A DNA stretch of 64,000 nucleotides from Paramarasmius palmivorus (lineage: Eukaryota; Basidiomycota; Agaricomycetes; Agaricales; Marasmiaceae), in the NCBI GenBank assembly GCA_037176845.1, contig JAYKXP010000065.1, positions 62,001 to 126,000 on the forward strand. Reading direction: 5' to 3'. The notes beneath the pieces were generated by a model that had not been told where the DNA came from, searched no databases, and saw only the letters and a program-made list of their open reading frames with translations. Position 1 is the stretch's first letter. Each line of letters starts with the position of its first letter. Both the position numbers and the translations under genes were made by a program. Shown in pieces: positions 24,318 through 36,331 of this stretch.

Positions 24318-24856
24318 TCATTGCCACTGTATAATCACTCCAAGTCGATACTATCGTTCTCTATAGATGTATGTTGTGTATAAAATGGAACGTTTTTATG
24401 TACCTGATGAGGCCCAGGGTAGGAATACACTCACAGCTAGTGACTAGTGACGGGCAGCAGAACCTCATTTTACCTGGTCTGAAGCATTAGAAACGACTAG
24501 AAGATACCAAGAGGCGGGACAAGACAGTTGCGCGTCTAAACGATTTGGGCGGCTAAGCCATGATTTACTATATCTGGAACTTATTTAATTTCCTCGCAGG
24601 CCGCGCGCGCCTCAAGATTTTCCGAAAGCGCTGTAACAATGATAGACTTTTGTATGTACCGCCCAGTGTTATAGACTCAGAATCAGTCCGGCACGACGCT
24701 TCGCCAACACTTAGATTCAATTATTCAACACTCATAGTCTCTTGTACCGAGGGTGGGAAATGCGCCGAGTGACTGGTGACACAGAGTGACACACTAGTGA
24801 CGGACAAGGCAGAACCTAAACCGTCTTCTCAAGATCCCAAGGTCTTCTCTCGCCTC

Positions 24857-24907
24857 ATGGCCACCGCCTCTCCTGCATCACCACCCACTCCTCTCCTCCT
24901 CAAATGA
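24857..24907 (+). promoter_or_regulatory. Upstream ORF of H2 (16 codons, ATGA overlap)
   Basis: ATG at 24857 reads MATASPASPPTPLLLK and stops at TGA 24905-24907 on the H2 ATG (24904). Same length and position as in H1 and H3 despite substitutions. Confidence 0.65.
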
Positions 24908-27128
24908 GTATCAGGAATTCTTCAAAAGTTTCGATTCGAGGCAAACCCACATTCAACAACGTGCGAGGGAATCAAATCAATCACACCAAGACGACTATTA
25001 CGAATGTTGTTAGTGGGGCGAAAGAGCGAGATGAGTACGACGAGGTGAGCATCGACGTTTCATCGAGGAAATTGTTGCACTAATCAACCATGTACTTCCT
25101 AGTTCGAATACGTGAAACGTGGTCATATTGTCATCATACAGGATGTACATTCCGGAGAGCTACGGGATCGGGAACGGGTGCCACAGGGAGATGCGTCCTG
25201 GGTTCCAGGCCGACTACTTCGTAAAGCCAAAAGAAGGGCTTGCACCGTTAAGTTACACTCCGACCGACTATCCAGTCACAAATTTACCGCATTCATTTAC
25301 GAGGGCGACAATGCTCGTAGCTTTTGGGAGAATGATTTTCGTGAATTTTCACGCAATCGGTGCGTACCTGTTCATCAGCAGCGTCTTCATGACTGAAGAG
25401 TATTCAGGACTACGGACTCGCTGCAGCTCTTTGGTCTCAATCACTCAGAGATCCCAATGTTAATCTTCCACTATGGTTAGGATTCTACACATATTCGCCT
25501 TCGCTGATTTGGATGACCTAGGCTTATAGAACTGGTACCCCTGGCACATTTCTATAAATTCTCGATCTGGAATGATATCTTCCTCATGCATTTGTTGGTC
25601 AGTACTATTCGTCGATGATTTGGTGACTCTCAGATGCTATCTTTTTTTTTTTTTTGCAGAGAAACAAGCAGAGCGCCGAAGACCGTGTATGGCTGGACTC
25701 AGCAGGTACTCTCTGTGATGGTCCCCCTGGTCCGAGGCGGGGCCGTGGTGACCTTAGTCAGAAGCCTCGCGGTGATCCAATTCTCGTTCCCTCAACCAAA
25801 CACATGTTGGAGGGTGACATGTCCTTCCGTTTCTTTGCCGAGTTCGGATTACAATCATTAGACGGACTGGTTTTGGAATGGGCCCTACGGCAATTTGAAA
25901 CCTGTACAAGTTCCAACACTATATACCCGAACCTACTCCCAACGATGGGCGTCTCCTCCAAAGAGTGGAGAACAGAATACCCCTTCCTTGGAGACCTGTG
26001 GCTGGGCACAGATTATGAATTTTCCGTGGACATCATAGGTAGTTTACGTTTTGATACTATCTATCACCCTACAAAAGGGGCCGTTGCGCAATTGCCACAG
26101 GATTATGGTCTACCTAAATGGGGGCAGGGTTGGGATCAAAGCTGGAATCGACTATGGATAGGTGCTGAGGAAGGTGATAGAGCAAAACAACCAGAGGGGT
26201 TTCGTTCATTCCATTCCTGGGAATTTTATATCATGAATGGATTAACACGGTGAGAAAAGGTGTCGCGTGTATGCACACATGCTGATGGTGTTTACAGGTT
26301 TAAACTAGCCTTCAGACTCGCAAGCAGTAAAACCTTTTACATTTATTTAGAAGGCCACACACCCACGCAATTCAAGAGAGGTTGGATGTTACAGGTCCCT
26401 AAGTTTGGTAATATTCTCAGGATGGCAGGAAATTATGAGGAGATATTCTGTGCGTCGAGTCTGTATCATACATGCCAACAGGTTTTAACGCATTATCAGT
26501 CACTGTTGGGTCACCCTCGCTGGAATTGATAGTTTCACAAACTTCACGTCAATACGACGGACTCGCAGCGTTCTTCCGACTATGTGACGGCAAAAAAACC
26601 CCTCCGATCTACCTCTTCCTTTATCCGCCTCCAGGCTGTGTATCAGAGGTCAAGCAGTGGCTGGATGGAGATATCCCCTCTCATTTCTGGTCTCTTGACG
26701 AGACCGGCCAGTCGCAAATGTCAGAGGATGAATGTGAGGAATGGGGCATTCCAAACCTCACACCATCTCAGCCTGCCAAGATGCCTTTATGCAATGTAGG
26801 GCCGATGTTGCTTTACTCACCGCCACACATTTGCGAAGCCCTCCGTGACTGGCAAACTGCCCGGGGGTACGATCCATCTACTGCTGATTACGCGCGATAT
26901 ATGGGTTATCCCGAGTATGAGATCGTCAATGAGCCATGGCCTGGGCAAGCGAAGACACCAGAGAGCCATCAGACGGAAGATCAAGGTTGGTTTTCGGGCC
27001 CATTCCCATTGTCGAGTACGCCTATTTACACATGAATTGCAGCGGAAGAAAACAAGAAGGGATGTGTTCAGGAATCGACGTGGTGGGAGGCTATTCCTGG
27101 ATCAGGGATTAGTGCATTTGGGTTTTAG
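24904..27128 (+). CDS. Uncharacterised tandem-family protein H2
   Basis: Second H copy and the most divergent of H1-H4. ATG at 24904; exon 1 keeps 'IRGKPTFNNVRGNQINHTKT'. Exon 2 has 'FEYVKRGHIVIIQDVHSGEL' and lacks the 'QTR' found in H1 before 'KFTAFIYE'. The large exon (about 25660-26250) reads 'SAEDRVWLDSAGTLCDGPPG', 'SFRFFAEFGLQSLDGLVLEW' and carries a unique insert rich in Trp/Gly ('GLPKWGQGWDQSW') before 'YIMNGLTR'. Later exons have 'FKRGWMLQVPKFG' and 'SRQYDGLAAFFRLCDGKKTP', and the same tail 'STWWEAIPGSGISAFGF' with stop at 27128. A 15-nt T-run sits in the intron at about 25639. All frames open, so probably expressed. Confidence 0.8.
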
Positions 27129-27633
27129 GCGAGGATGTGTACGAGTATGTGTTCGGTTTGATGAGACTTCTGTATGTACCACCTAGTGTTGTAAATATGT
27201 ATATAGGCAATGTTTTATTCCAAGCTGTCTTGATACAAATATCGAGGATGGTTTTTCTTGCCGACGCTCGGAGCGTGAGCAACCTTTTTCACGGCACGAC
27301 ACTCCGCCAACACTCGGATTCAACACTCATGGTCTTTGTCCCATTCAGCGCTTTTTTCCTTTCTTCTTGCTTGTGATCAACTCGTAATTCGACAATTATT
27401 GGAGCAGCTTGGGAAGTGGTCTGCGAGGCGGAGGTTTCGGGCAGGTCGACGTCTGGACGTATTCAGGTGCGACTCTCAGTCTGTTGATCTGAAATTCAGA
27501 ATCATTGGTGCATAGTGCCTAACCTAGAGACACCATCTTATGTCTCATCAATTCCTTTCAAGTCTTTCGTGTATTCGAGTGGTATGGCAAGCTGGAACCA
27601 ACCTCGACAACACCCCAATCGGCCTTCAGCACC

Positions 27634-28486
27634 GTGTCTCCTTCTACACGCCTCGTACCAATGCTCACATCACTCTAAGTCGATTCAGCCCATCCCAAGG
27701 TGCCAGCGCAACAGGATTCACTGGATCCCCCATTGTATCTCTACTCCTAGCCAAGAACATCGAAGTCCAGACATCCGCACTCAAAGCCAAAACCATTTTC
27801 GCTAATGCCAGATCGCAACTCAAGATCACCGAGGCCCTCAAGCGCGTATGGGCTGTCGTAGACCACCGCTTCGGCGTTCTTCAAAGGCGCTAACTGCGAC
27901 GAGACTTGGTGAGGCTGCCAGAACAACAGAGCTTTAATCATCCGTTTAGAGGTACGAAGTTGACATCACAGTTCTTTTGCACAGGCTTTGGCTGAAATAC
28001 TGAAAACCAAGACAGTTCCTCCACTTACGGTTCCTGGTCCTTGTCCCTAACTACACCCCCGCTATCAACCAGCTCCGTTCGCATATGAGCTGGTCGCTGG
28101 CGGTCCGGATAACCCTAACGCCTATCCTCTTGTCAACTTTAGGCATGTTGTGGACATTCGCGACATTACGGAGGCACATGTTTCAGCGCTGGGGGTACCT
28201 AGAGTACGAGGCTGCCACAAATGTATGATCGTCTGGCATCCACGCCAAATGGAAGGATCCGGCTGAGCTGATTAGGAGAGCTCACCCCGAGCTAGTGCCA
28301 CGGTTACAATCGGTCAATGCAGGTCTATAGCTACCTCAAATTGGACGATATGTTTGACACGTCTAGTAGGCTGCGCACAGTACTTTGATCGATTGCCATC
28401 AAAGTATCGCAGCGTCTGGTTTCGAGACTACAATTTGGCGGCCTTTGAAGCGTGTCCAAAACACGAGAAGTGGTTCATTGAGTCTT
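27634..28486 (+). pseudogene. psiSDR-B, broken SDR copy
   Basis: Sister of psiSDR-A. It carries the same internal deletion (exons 3-4 missing, join near 27955) plus further damage. The start codon is changed to GTG at 27634, the Rossmann exon reads 'ASATGFTGSPIVSLLLAKN' and then loses frame, and the C-terminal part (28060-28486: 'AYPLVNFRHVVDIRDI'-like, 'HPELVPRLQ'-like) is broken by several indels. Its 3' flank still matches SDR1 (tataatc and tatagatgtatgttgtgta elements near 28500-28560). Confidence 0.83.
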
Positions 28487-28701
28487 CATTGTTGCCACTG
28501 TATAATCAGTCGTAGCATCCGAATCGATAGTATCGCTGTCTATAGATGTATGTTGTGTATAAAATGGAACGTTTTTATGTCCCTGACGAGGCCCAGGGTA
28601 GGAATTCACTGACAGCTAGTGACTAGTGACGGACAGCAGAATGTCAACGGTCTTCTCCGCTCTACTTCTCCAGCTCTTCTCCGCAGGTCTTCTCTCGCCT
28701 C

Positions 28702-28752
28702 ATGGTCACCGCATCTCCTGAACCACCACTCACACCTTTCCTCCTCAAATGA
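28702..28752 (+). promoter_or_regulatory. Upstream ORF of H3 (16 codons, ATGA overlap)
   Basis: ATG at 28702 reads MVTASPEPPLTPFLLK and stops at TGA 28750-28752 on the H3 ATG (28749). Confidence 0.65.
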
Positions 28753-30945
28753 GTATCAAGAGTTCTTCCAAGGTTTCCATCCGAGGCAAAGCTACGCTGA
28801 ACAGTGTACGAGGGAATCAAATCAACCACACCAAGACGATCATTATCAGTCGGGCGACTAAACGCTCAAAACGGGATGAATATGATGAGGTGGGCAACTT
28901 TGTTCCATCAAGGCTGATCTTGCACTAATCCAGCACATACCTTCTAGTTCGAATACGTGAAACGTGGAGATATCGTCACCGTGAAGGACATACATTCCAA
29001 AGAGTTAGAGGTTCGGGAATGGGAACCACAGGGAGATGGGTTCTTGGTTGCAGGACGACTACTTCGCAAAACCAAAAGAAGGATATGCGCTATTGAGTTA
29101 CATTCCGACCGGCCATCCAGTCAGACTCAGAAGTTCACTGCATTCATTTACGAGGACGATGATGCTCGCAGTTTTTGGGAGGACGATTTTAGAGAGTTTT
29201 CACGCAATCGGTGCGTACCTATGTTCATCGAAGCAGCTTTTTGACTGAAGAGTGTCTAGGAATACGGGCTCGCTGCAGCTCTTTGGCGTCAATCGTTCGG
29301 AGATCCCCATGTTGATCTTCCACCATGGTCGGCATTTTGTACATATTCACCTCTGCTGATTTCGATGACCTAGGCTTATAGAGCTGGTACCCTTGGCACA
29401 TTTCTACAAGAGCTCATTTTGGGGTGACATCTACCTTGCGTATTTATCGGTAAGTCTAATTCGAACAACAATGTTTATCGCCCGAATACTATCTTTTCCT
29501 GCAGAGAAATAAACAAAGTGTTCCTTTTTGTTTATGGATGGACTCAGCAGGTACCCTCTGCGATGGTCCAGAAGGTCCGATGTTTGGCCGTAGTTTCACG
29601 TCTGCGCGTGAAACAATCATTGTTCCTTCGTCTAGGGAAATGTTGGAGAGCGACGCATCCTTCCGCTTCCTTTCCAAGTTCAAATCGAAGGCACTCAACG
29701 AATATGTCCTGGATTTAGCACAGCAGCAATGGGAGTACATACATCTCGACGACTTACTCCCAAACGTGGCAGGAGATCTTCCATCCGAGGATCGTCAGCG
29801 GTTCGACTGGAGAGCAGAATATCCTTATCTTGAGCACGTGTGGCGGGACACTGACTGTCACTTTCCCCTGGACATCATCGGGAGTCTACGTTTTGATACG
29901 ATTTACTCTCCTACAAGAGGGGCTGTTGCGAGATTGGCACAGGTTGACCGTCCATGGACGTTCTGGGAGACGCACACCGATGAAAGTAGTATTGGACGCT
30001 ATGGTACGTTGTTAGTAAACGGATTGACATGGTGAGCCGAATAGTCGCCTCGACTGTATTTATTTGACGATACGTGCAGCTTCAAGTTAGAAGCCAATGG
30101 AAACCATTTCAATAGTTTTCCTTCCTTCACTTGGGATAATTTTGAAGCGAACAAAAGGGTCCTCAGTTTCGGGTTTTCCTTTACTCGGCATGAATTCGAG
30201 AAAGGTTGGATATTACAAGTCCCTCGGTTTAGCGATACCTTCAAGATGACAGAGGATGAAGCGAGATTTTGTATGCTGCTACTTATTCTCACACGTGTTA
30301 TTGATACTGATTCATCATCAGTCTCCATCGAAATACCCTCACCAGGACTCAGAATTTCACGAATCTCGCGCCAATACGACGGACTCGCAGCGTTCTTCCG
30401 GCTTTGTGACGCCGAAGCGCCTCCTCCAATTCACCTCGTCCTTTATCCACCGCCTATGTGTATATCAGAGCTCAAACGTTGGCTAGATGGAGATATTCCG
30501 ACTCACTTCTGGTTTTGTGACGAGACTGGCCAAATGTCAGAGGACGAATTGGAGGAATGGGGCATTCCAGAGCTCGTACCATGCCTTTCCCCTACTTTTC
30601 AACATGACTTTTGTAAGCTTGCTTCATTGCGCTCCTTACCTCCACACATCTGCAAAGCCATTCGTGACTGGCAGATTGTCCAAGGCTACGATCCCTCTAC
30701 TGCCGATTACGCTCGATACATGGGTTATCCCGAGTACGAGACTGTCAACGAGCCATGGCCTAGGCAAGCGGAGGCATCAGATAGCCATCAGGCGGAAGAT
30801 CAAGGTTAGTTTCGAGCCTTCTCCGATATCAAGTATACCTGTTCACGCCTTAATTGCAGAAGAAGAAAAGGAAGAGGCACCGATATACGAGTCGACGTGG
30901 TGGGAGGCTATTCCGGGTTCAGGGATCAGTGCATTTGGGTTTTAG
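28749..30945 (+). CDS. Uncharacterised tandem-family protein H3
   Basis: Third H copy, close to H1 and H4. ATG at 28749; exon 1 'IRGKATLNSVRGNQINHTKT' then 'KRSKRDEYDE'. Exon 2 has 'FEYVKRGDIVTVKDIHSKEL', and the next small exons 'SLQLFGVNRSEIPMLIFHH' and 'LAHFYKSSFWGDIYLAYLS'. The large exon (about 29505-30033) reads 'LWMDSAGTLCDGPEGPMF', with 'DRQRFDWRAEYPYLEHVW' and 'FDTIYSPTRGAVARLAQVD'. Then 'FEKGWILQVPRFSDTFKM', and the long exon with 'SRQYDGLAAFFRLCDAEAPP' and 'STADYARYMGYPEYETVNE'. It ends 'STWWEAIPGSGISAFGF', stop 30945. Intact in all exons. Confidence 0.82.
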
Positions 30946-31139
30946 GAATGGGCATGTATATCTGTACGAGTATAGCTCCAGTTTGAGAGTGATAGACTTT
31001 TGTAAGTACCCCAGTGTTGTAATTGCATATAATGGTTCCATTTTGGAGTACAAATATCCACGTTCTTTCTTGATAATTACATCGGGGTGTAACTGGTCCC
31101 AGTCCAGCACATTCACCGTCGCGCATCGCTTTTAAGTTT

Positions 31140-31300
31140 TCGCGTCAATTCTCCCTAGGACTAGCTCCGTCGCATTAAGTGATCTATTGTTCAAGTCTGA
31201 ATGTTGCTCATATATAATCAATTGTAGTATCCGAGTTAATATCTGTAGGCTATAGATGTATGTCGCGTACAGAATGAAGTCGACGGTCTGAGGGTGGGAA
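31140..31300 (+). repeat. Orphan SDR 3' flank
   Basis: Between H3 and H4 there is no SDR coding sequence, but 31190-31290 matches the 3' flank of the SDR copies: 'tataatca', 'tccgagttaatatc' and a 'tatagatgtatgt' block corresponding to 28500-28560 and 24330-24380. This marks a former SDR copy that has been deleted. Confidence 0.65.
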
Positions 31301-31405
31301 TCAAGACTCCGTGGATACTTACGCCGAATTCGGAGTGACTGGTGTGTGACAGTGCCGGGCTAAGCGGCTGCCGCCAGTAAACCCTGCTCTTGCTCTCATC
31401 GCCTC

Positions 31406-33440
31406 ATGGCCACCGCATCTCCTGCACCACCCACACCTCAAACGAACCATACCATTGCCAAGATCGCTCGGGCGACTAAAAGGGATGAATATGATGAAGT
31501 GTGCAACATTGTCACGTCAAGGAAGATCTTGCCCTAATCCAGCACGTACTACCTTTTAGCTCGAATACGTGGAACGTGGTGATATCGTCATCGTGAAGGA
31601 CATACATACTAAAGAGTTAGAAGTTCGACAATGGGAACCCCAGGGAGAAGGGCTCTGGGCTGCAGGACAAGTACTTCGTAAAACCAAAAGAAGAATATGC
31701 ACCATCGAGTTAAACTCTGACCAGCCATCCAGTCAGACTCGCAAGTTTACCGCACTCATTTACGAGGACGATGATGCCCGTAGCTTTTGGGAGGATGATT
31801 TTCTGGAGTTTTCGCGCAATAGGTACGTACACATGTTTATTAAAAGTGTTCATGACTGATCATGAAGAGTTTTCAGGACCGCAGACTCACTGCAGCTCTT
31901 TGGTCTCAATCGTTCCGAGATCCCAATATTGATTTTCCACCATGGTCAGCATTTTACAAATATTCCCCTTCGTTGATCACAATGACCTATGTAGGCTAAC
32001 AGAACTGGTACCTCTGGGTCATATCTACGAGAGCTCATTTTGGGGTGACATCTACCTTGCGTATCTATCGGTAAATCTGATCCAACGATGTTCATTGCTC
32101 GTATACTGACTATTCCTGCAGAGAAATAAACAAAGTGATCCCGCTCGTTTATGGATGGACTCAGCAGGCTCCCTCTGTCATGGTCCAGAAGGTCCAGCGT
32201 GGACACGCAATTTCATGTCTGCGTGGGAAACAATCAGTGAAATACCTTCATCCAGGGAAATGTTGGAGAGTGACGCATCCTTCCGTTTCCTTTCCAAGTT
32301 CAAATCGAAGGCACTCGACGACTATGTTCTGGAATGGGCACGGCGGCAATGGGAGGCCATACATCTCAATGACTTACTCCCGAACGTGGCAAGAGATCTT
32401 CCATCCGAGGATCGTCATCGGTTCGACTGGAGAGCAGAATATCCTTATCTTGAACGCATGTGGAAGGACACCGACTGTCACTTTCCCGTGGATATCATCG
32501 GGAGTCTACGTTTTGATACGATTTACTCTCCTACAAGGGGGGCTGTTGCGAGATTGGCACAGGTTGACCATCCATGGATGGTTTGCGAGACGCGCGCCAG
32601 TGGAAGCAGCACTGGATGTTATGGCACGTTGTCAATGAATGGATGGACGTGGTGAGCAAATTAGTCTTCTCCATCTTGACTGTATTTGTTTGACCATGCG
32701 CAAAGCTTCACGCTGGAAGCCGGTAAAGACATTTTCAGTCACCCTTTTCCCTTGACTTGGTGTAAATTTGAAGCTAAAGAAAGCACCCTCAACTTGGAGT
32801 TCCGCTTCGAAAGGATTGATTTCGAAAGAGGTTGGTTATCACAGGTCCTTCATTTGAGCAATGCTCTCAAGCTGTCAGGAAATGAAGAAAGGTTCTGTAT
32901 GTCTCTTCCCCTTGTTCGCATGTAACAGATATTAATCCATCAGTAGTCACCATTGAACCACCTCCGCCGGGGCTGAGAATCTCACAGACCTCGCGTCAAT
33001 ACGACGGACTCGGAGCGTTTTTCCGGCTCTGCGACGCCAAAGAGCCCCCTCTGATCTACCTCTTCCTTTATCCCCCTCCTATGTGCATTTCGGAGCTCAA
33101 GCATTGGCTCGATGGAGACATTCCCACTCATTTCTGGTCTCTCGATGAGACGGGCCAGTCGCAAATGTCAGAAGACGAATTAGAGGAATGGGGCATTCCA
33201 GAGCTCGTATCATGCCTTTCCCCCACTCTTCAACATGACTCCGTTAAGCTTGCTTCATTGCGCTCCTTACCTCCACACATCTGCAAAGCCCTTCGTGACT
33301 GGCAAATTGTCCAAGGCTATGATCCCTCCACTGCCGATTACGCTCGATACATGGGTTATTCCGCGTGCGAGATTGTCAACGAGCCATGGCCTGGACAAGC
33401 GGAGGCATCAGAGAGACATCAAGCGGAAGATCAAGGTTAG
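31406..33440 (+). CDS. Uncharacterised tandem-family protein H4, truncated at both ends
   Basis: Fourth H copy. A deletion removes the usual start ATG and the 'IRGK..LN.VRGNQI' motif. It joins the former upstream ORF (ATG 31406, 'MATASPAPPTP') in frame to 'QTNHTIAKIARATKRDEYDE', so an open first exon persists with a new N-terminus. Then 'LEYVERGDIVIVKDIHTKEL', 'SLQLFGLNRSEIPILIFHH', 'LGHIYESSFWGDIYLAYLS', the large exon 'LWMDSAGSLCHGPEGPAW' (to about 32653), 'FERGWLSQVLHLSNALKL', and a long exon with 'SRQYDGLGAFFRLCDAKEPP'. The last intron has lost its acceptor. Translation would stop at 33440 after 'AEDQG', and the tail exon remains only as a relic (33470-33543) with an 8-nt deletion. Confidence 0.75.
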
Positions 33441-34904
33441 TTTCGAGCCTTCTCCGATATCAAGTAAAAAAAAAGGAAGAGGCACAGACTTGCGAGTCGA
33501 CGTGCTATTCCTGGATCAGGTATTCAATGCAGTTGGGTTTTAGGATTGGACCGCGAGGATGCAATGTTGTACGAATATACAGGTATGAATATATCGGGTT
33601 CGATGGACGTTTTCGTGATATGTAGCACCCTGTTTTGTGTAACACCATGTATCATACGAATCATAATTCGCAATCTATGAACATCTCTTTCTGAGCAACT
33701 ACATCGCAATTTACTGCAAGTCCAGAAAAATACACCTCAGCCCTTGAATCCGAAGCCAAACCATCGCACCCACAATTATAGATCTGGTGGAGCTGAGGCA
33801 TCCTTGTCTTTTCTTCTGACTTCTCGCTTCATTCCATGCTTAGACTTCCTTGCCGATATACTGTTTCAAAGCTCCAATTTCCGAATCAAGTAGTCATTAA
33901 AGGAATGAATGAAAACGTCGATAGAAAGGAACTTACCAAACCGTGATACCATTTCGTGCTACCTTCGTATACGAACACCGGACTTGGCACAACGAAGAAC
34001 GTGAGCGAGAAGGAAAGTCGAGGACGTATGTGACGCTAACCCATTCAACACTTGCCGCAATTGCAGCACCTCCAGTCGTCTCCCAGCTGGAGAGTCCCAT
34101 AGACACCCTATCCAACGTTTTCGCTCCTCAAACAAGGGTCCAGAGGGAGCAGAACTCGGGGCATGTGTCAAGACATAGATCTCTTCCACCATCAATCGTG
34201 TTGGGTTAACGATTACAACACTGCCAATAGTTGTAAGCACGTTCACCGTAGGGATAGACAGGTTACAGTAAGGGCATAGTACACACCGGAGGCTATCGAC
34301 ATGTCCATCCCGTTCGTCTTCGAGTCGGATCGACACAGTCCGTGCTCACGGTGAGTATGGACTGATCGAGTTTAACCGCAACACAGGGAACGTTCAGCTT
34401 GATCGTAGGAGGGGTATGCTACCAGAGTCTGGGATATCGTGAGTTGGAAGAAGGTCGAAAGGAAGAAACAGGATTAAGGGCATGTGAAATGGAGAGCGCT
34501 TTTCGGCCGAGCGCCCTTCGGCAAACGCCGCCGACACTTGGATTCAACAATCATCATGCTCTGTCAGTCTGGTCATCTCTGGCCTTCCGCTGGCCTCTAC
34601 TCTTTTCTGCCTTGTAATCAGCTCGTAATCCGACTATGATGTCTGCTGTTTGCCATGGTAATCAAGTACACGAGAAATCAACAGATTCTTCTTCAAATAT
34701 CGACACAGCTTAGGAAGCAGTTTGCGAGGGTGACAAACCAGCTATATATTCTCCCCGAGGTTATGGCCGAGCGCGACGTTGTGATGCACCTAAACCATCT
34801 GTACTCATTGAAGGTGCGCTCACCGCTAAGCTCTGCTGATCTGTAATGTACTGAAATTCACTGACAGTGCCTGTTCTAGTACTAATTCCAGAAGTCTCTC
34901 GTGC
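33441..34904. other. Tail relic of H4, unresolved frames, SDR2 upstream DNA
   Basis: 33470-33543 is the damaged last exon of H4. From 33620 to 34340 several overlapping frames occur on both strands (for example 33959-34336 minus, with 'VNPTRLMVEEIYVLTHAPS') that may be exons of a small minus-strand gene, but I could not link them. 34530-34860 is similar to DNA upstream of psiSDR-A and psiSDR-B (the 'cactcggattcaacactcatggtctt'-like block, at 23115, 27310 and 34535), the array's repeat boundary. Confidence 0.4.
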
Positions 34905-34911
34905 TATAAAG
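34905..34911 (+). promoter_or_regulatory. TATA box of SDR2
   Basis: tataaag, about 80 nt before the SDR2 ATG; equivalent to the box at 19100. Confidence 0.7.
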
Positions 34912-34986
34912 GGAACCTGACACGGACGAAATGGATCACAACCAAGCAACACAGACGTATAATCGACCAATCCTATCCTCAGCACA

Positions 34987-36228
34987 ATGTCTTCCACAGG
35001 CTTCGTACTAGTAAGTCATTACAATGCCCACACCGCTCTACGTTTACTCAACCCCATCCCAAGGTGACTGGCGCAACCGGATTCATTGGATCCCACATCG
35101 TATCTCAGCTCCTAGCCAAGAACATCAAAGTCCGAGCAGTCGTTCGTTCTGCGAACAAGCTGAAGACTATATTCCCCGATGCAGGATCGCAGCTCGATAT
35201 CGTAGAGCTACCAAGCTTATTAGAGGATCATGCTGAAGCCCTCAAAGGCGTATCGGCCGTCATACACACTGCTGCTCCAGCGTTCTTCAAAGGTGCCACC
35301 GGCGAAGAGACGTTCAAGGTGAGCGTAACTAGAGACCGACAGAACAACGGCTAATCATCTGTTTGCAGGGCGCGTATGAGGGAACCTTGAACATCGTCAA
35401 CCAAGCGATTGCTTCTGGAATTAACAAGATCATCGTTACGGGATCGATGGCGAATCTCTTTGATAGTGAGTTATGATTCGAATAATCACATGCAGTGAAC
35501 GCTAACCATCTTATCAGGCGACCTAAAGGGTGCCTTTGGAACTCAAGTCGTCACTGAGAAGGATTTCGGTGCGATAGAGCTGAAGGATATAAAACCTCAA
35601 GAGCAGGATGCGTTCTTTGTATATCAGGCTGCGAAGACGGTCTCCGACAAGAAGCTGCGGGATATTGCTCAGGAGCATCCCGAGGTTGACGTTACAGTTC
35701 GTGAGTATTCTTTTTCGCGGGCTTTAGCTCGAATACGCACTGATTGGCATATCAGTTCTTCCACCCATGGTACTCGGACCTCTCGTCCCCAATTTCCCTT
35801 ATTCCCCTGACATCAACCAGCTCGGCACCAACTGCTTCGTACACGGACTGATCACTGGTGGTCCGGATGGCCCGAACACCTATCCTCCTGTCAATTTTGG
35901 GCACGTCGTGGACGTTCGCGACGTTGCAAAGGCACACGTCCTGGCGTTGGATGCGCCTCGAGTACCCGGCCGTCACAAGCGTATGATCATCCACGCCGAT
36001 ACGTTCAAATGGAAAGACGCGGCTGAAGCTGTGAAGAAAGCTCATCCTGAGCTAGCGACGCGATTGCCATCTGCCGACGCAGTTCCTCCTCCCCAAACGG
36101 ACGCTCCGTTTGACACGTCTTTTGCTAGCGAGGTGTTGGGACTTGAGGTGTACATTCCTTGGCAGGAATCGGTTGTGGCGGCGGTAGAAGTTTGTTTAGA
36201 GCATGAGAAAAGATTCCCTGGGGCTTAA
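34987..36228 (+). CDS. Extended short-chain dehydrogenase/reductase, SDR2
   Basis: Intact paralogue of SDR1 closing the array. ATG at 34987, 24-nt first exon, then 'VTGATGFIGSHIVSQLLAKN' and 'VVRSANKLKTIFPDAG'. 'GAYEGTLNIVNQAIASG' starts exon 3 (35369), 'VTGSMANLFD' ends it, and exon 4 carries catalytic 'YQAAKTVSDKK'. Exon 5 begins 'LPPMVLGPLVPNFPY' and includes 'VDVRDVAKAHVLALD' and 'SFASEVLGLEVYIPW'. Stop at 36228. Exon limits are identical to SDR1. Both intact copies sit at the outer ends of the array and the broken ones inside. NAD(P)-dependent reduction of an unknown carbonyl substrate, cytosolic. Confidence 0.92.
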
Positions 36229-36331
36229 TCCTGTACAGTACAGCGTGCCCTTTTCAATTTGACGCCCAACCAGAAATTCTAGAACATTTCGTACTTTTTC
36301 ATACATCTGTATCAAGTCTATGCACTATGAT

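Noticed and set aside
33933..34336. Possible minus-strand membrane or secreted gene
   Set aside because: Several overlapping frames look partly coding, but I could not build a consistent exon chain.
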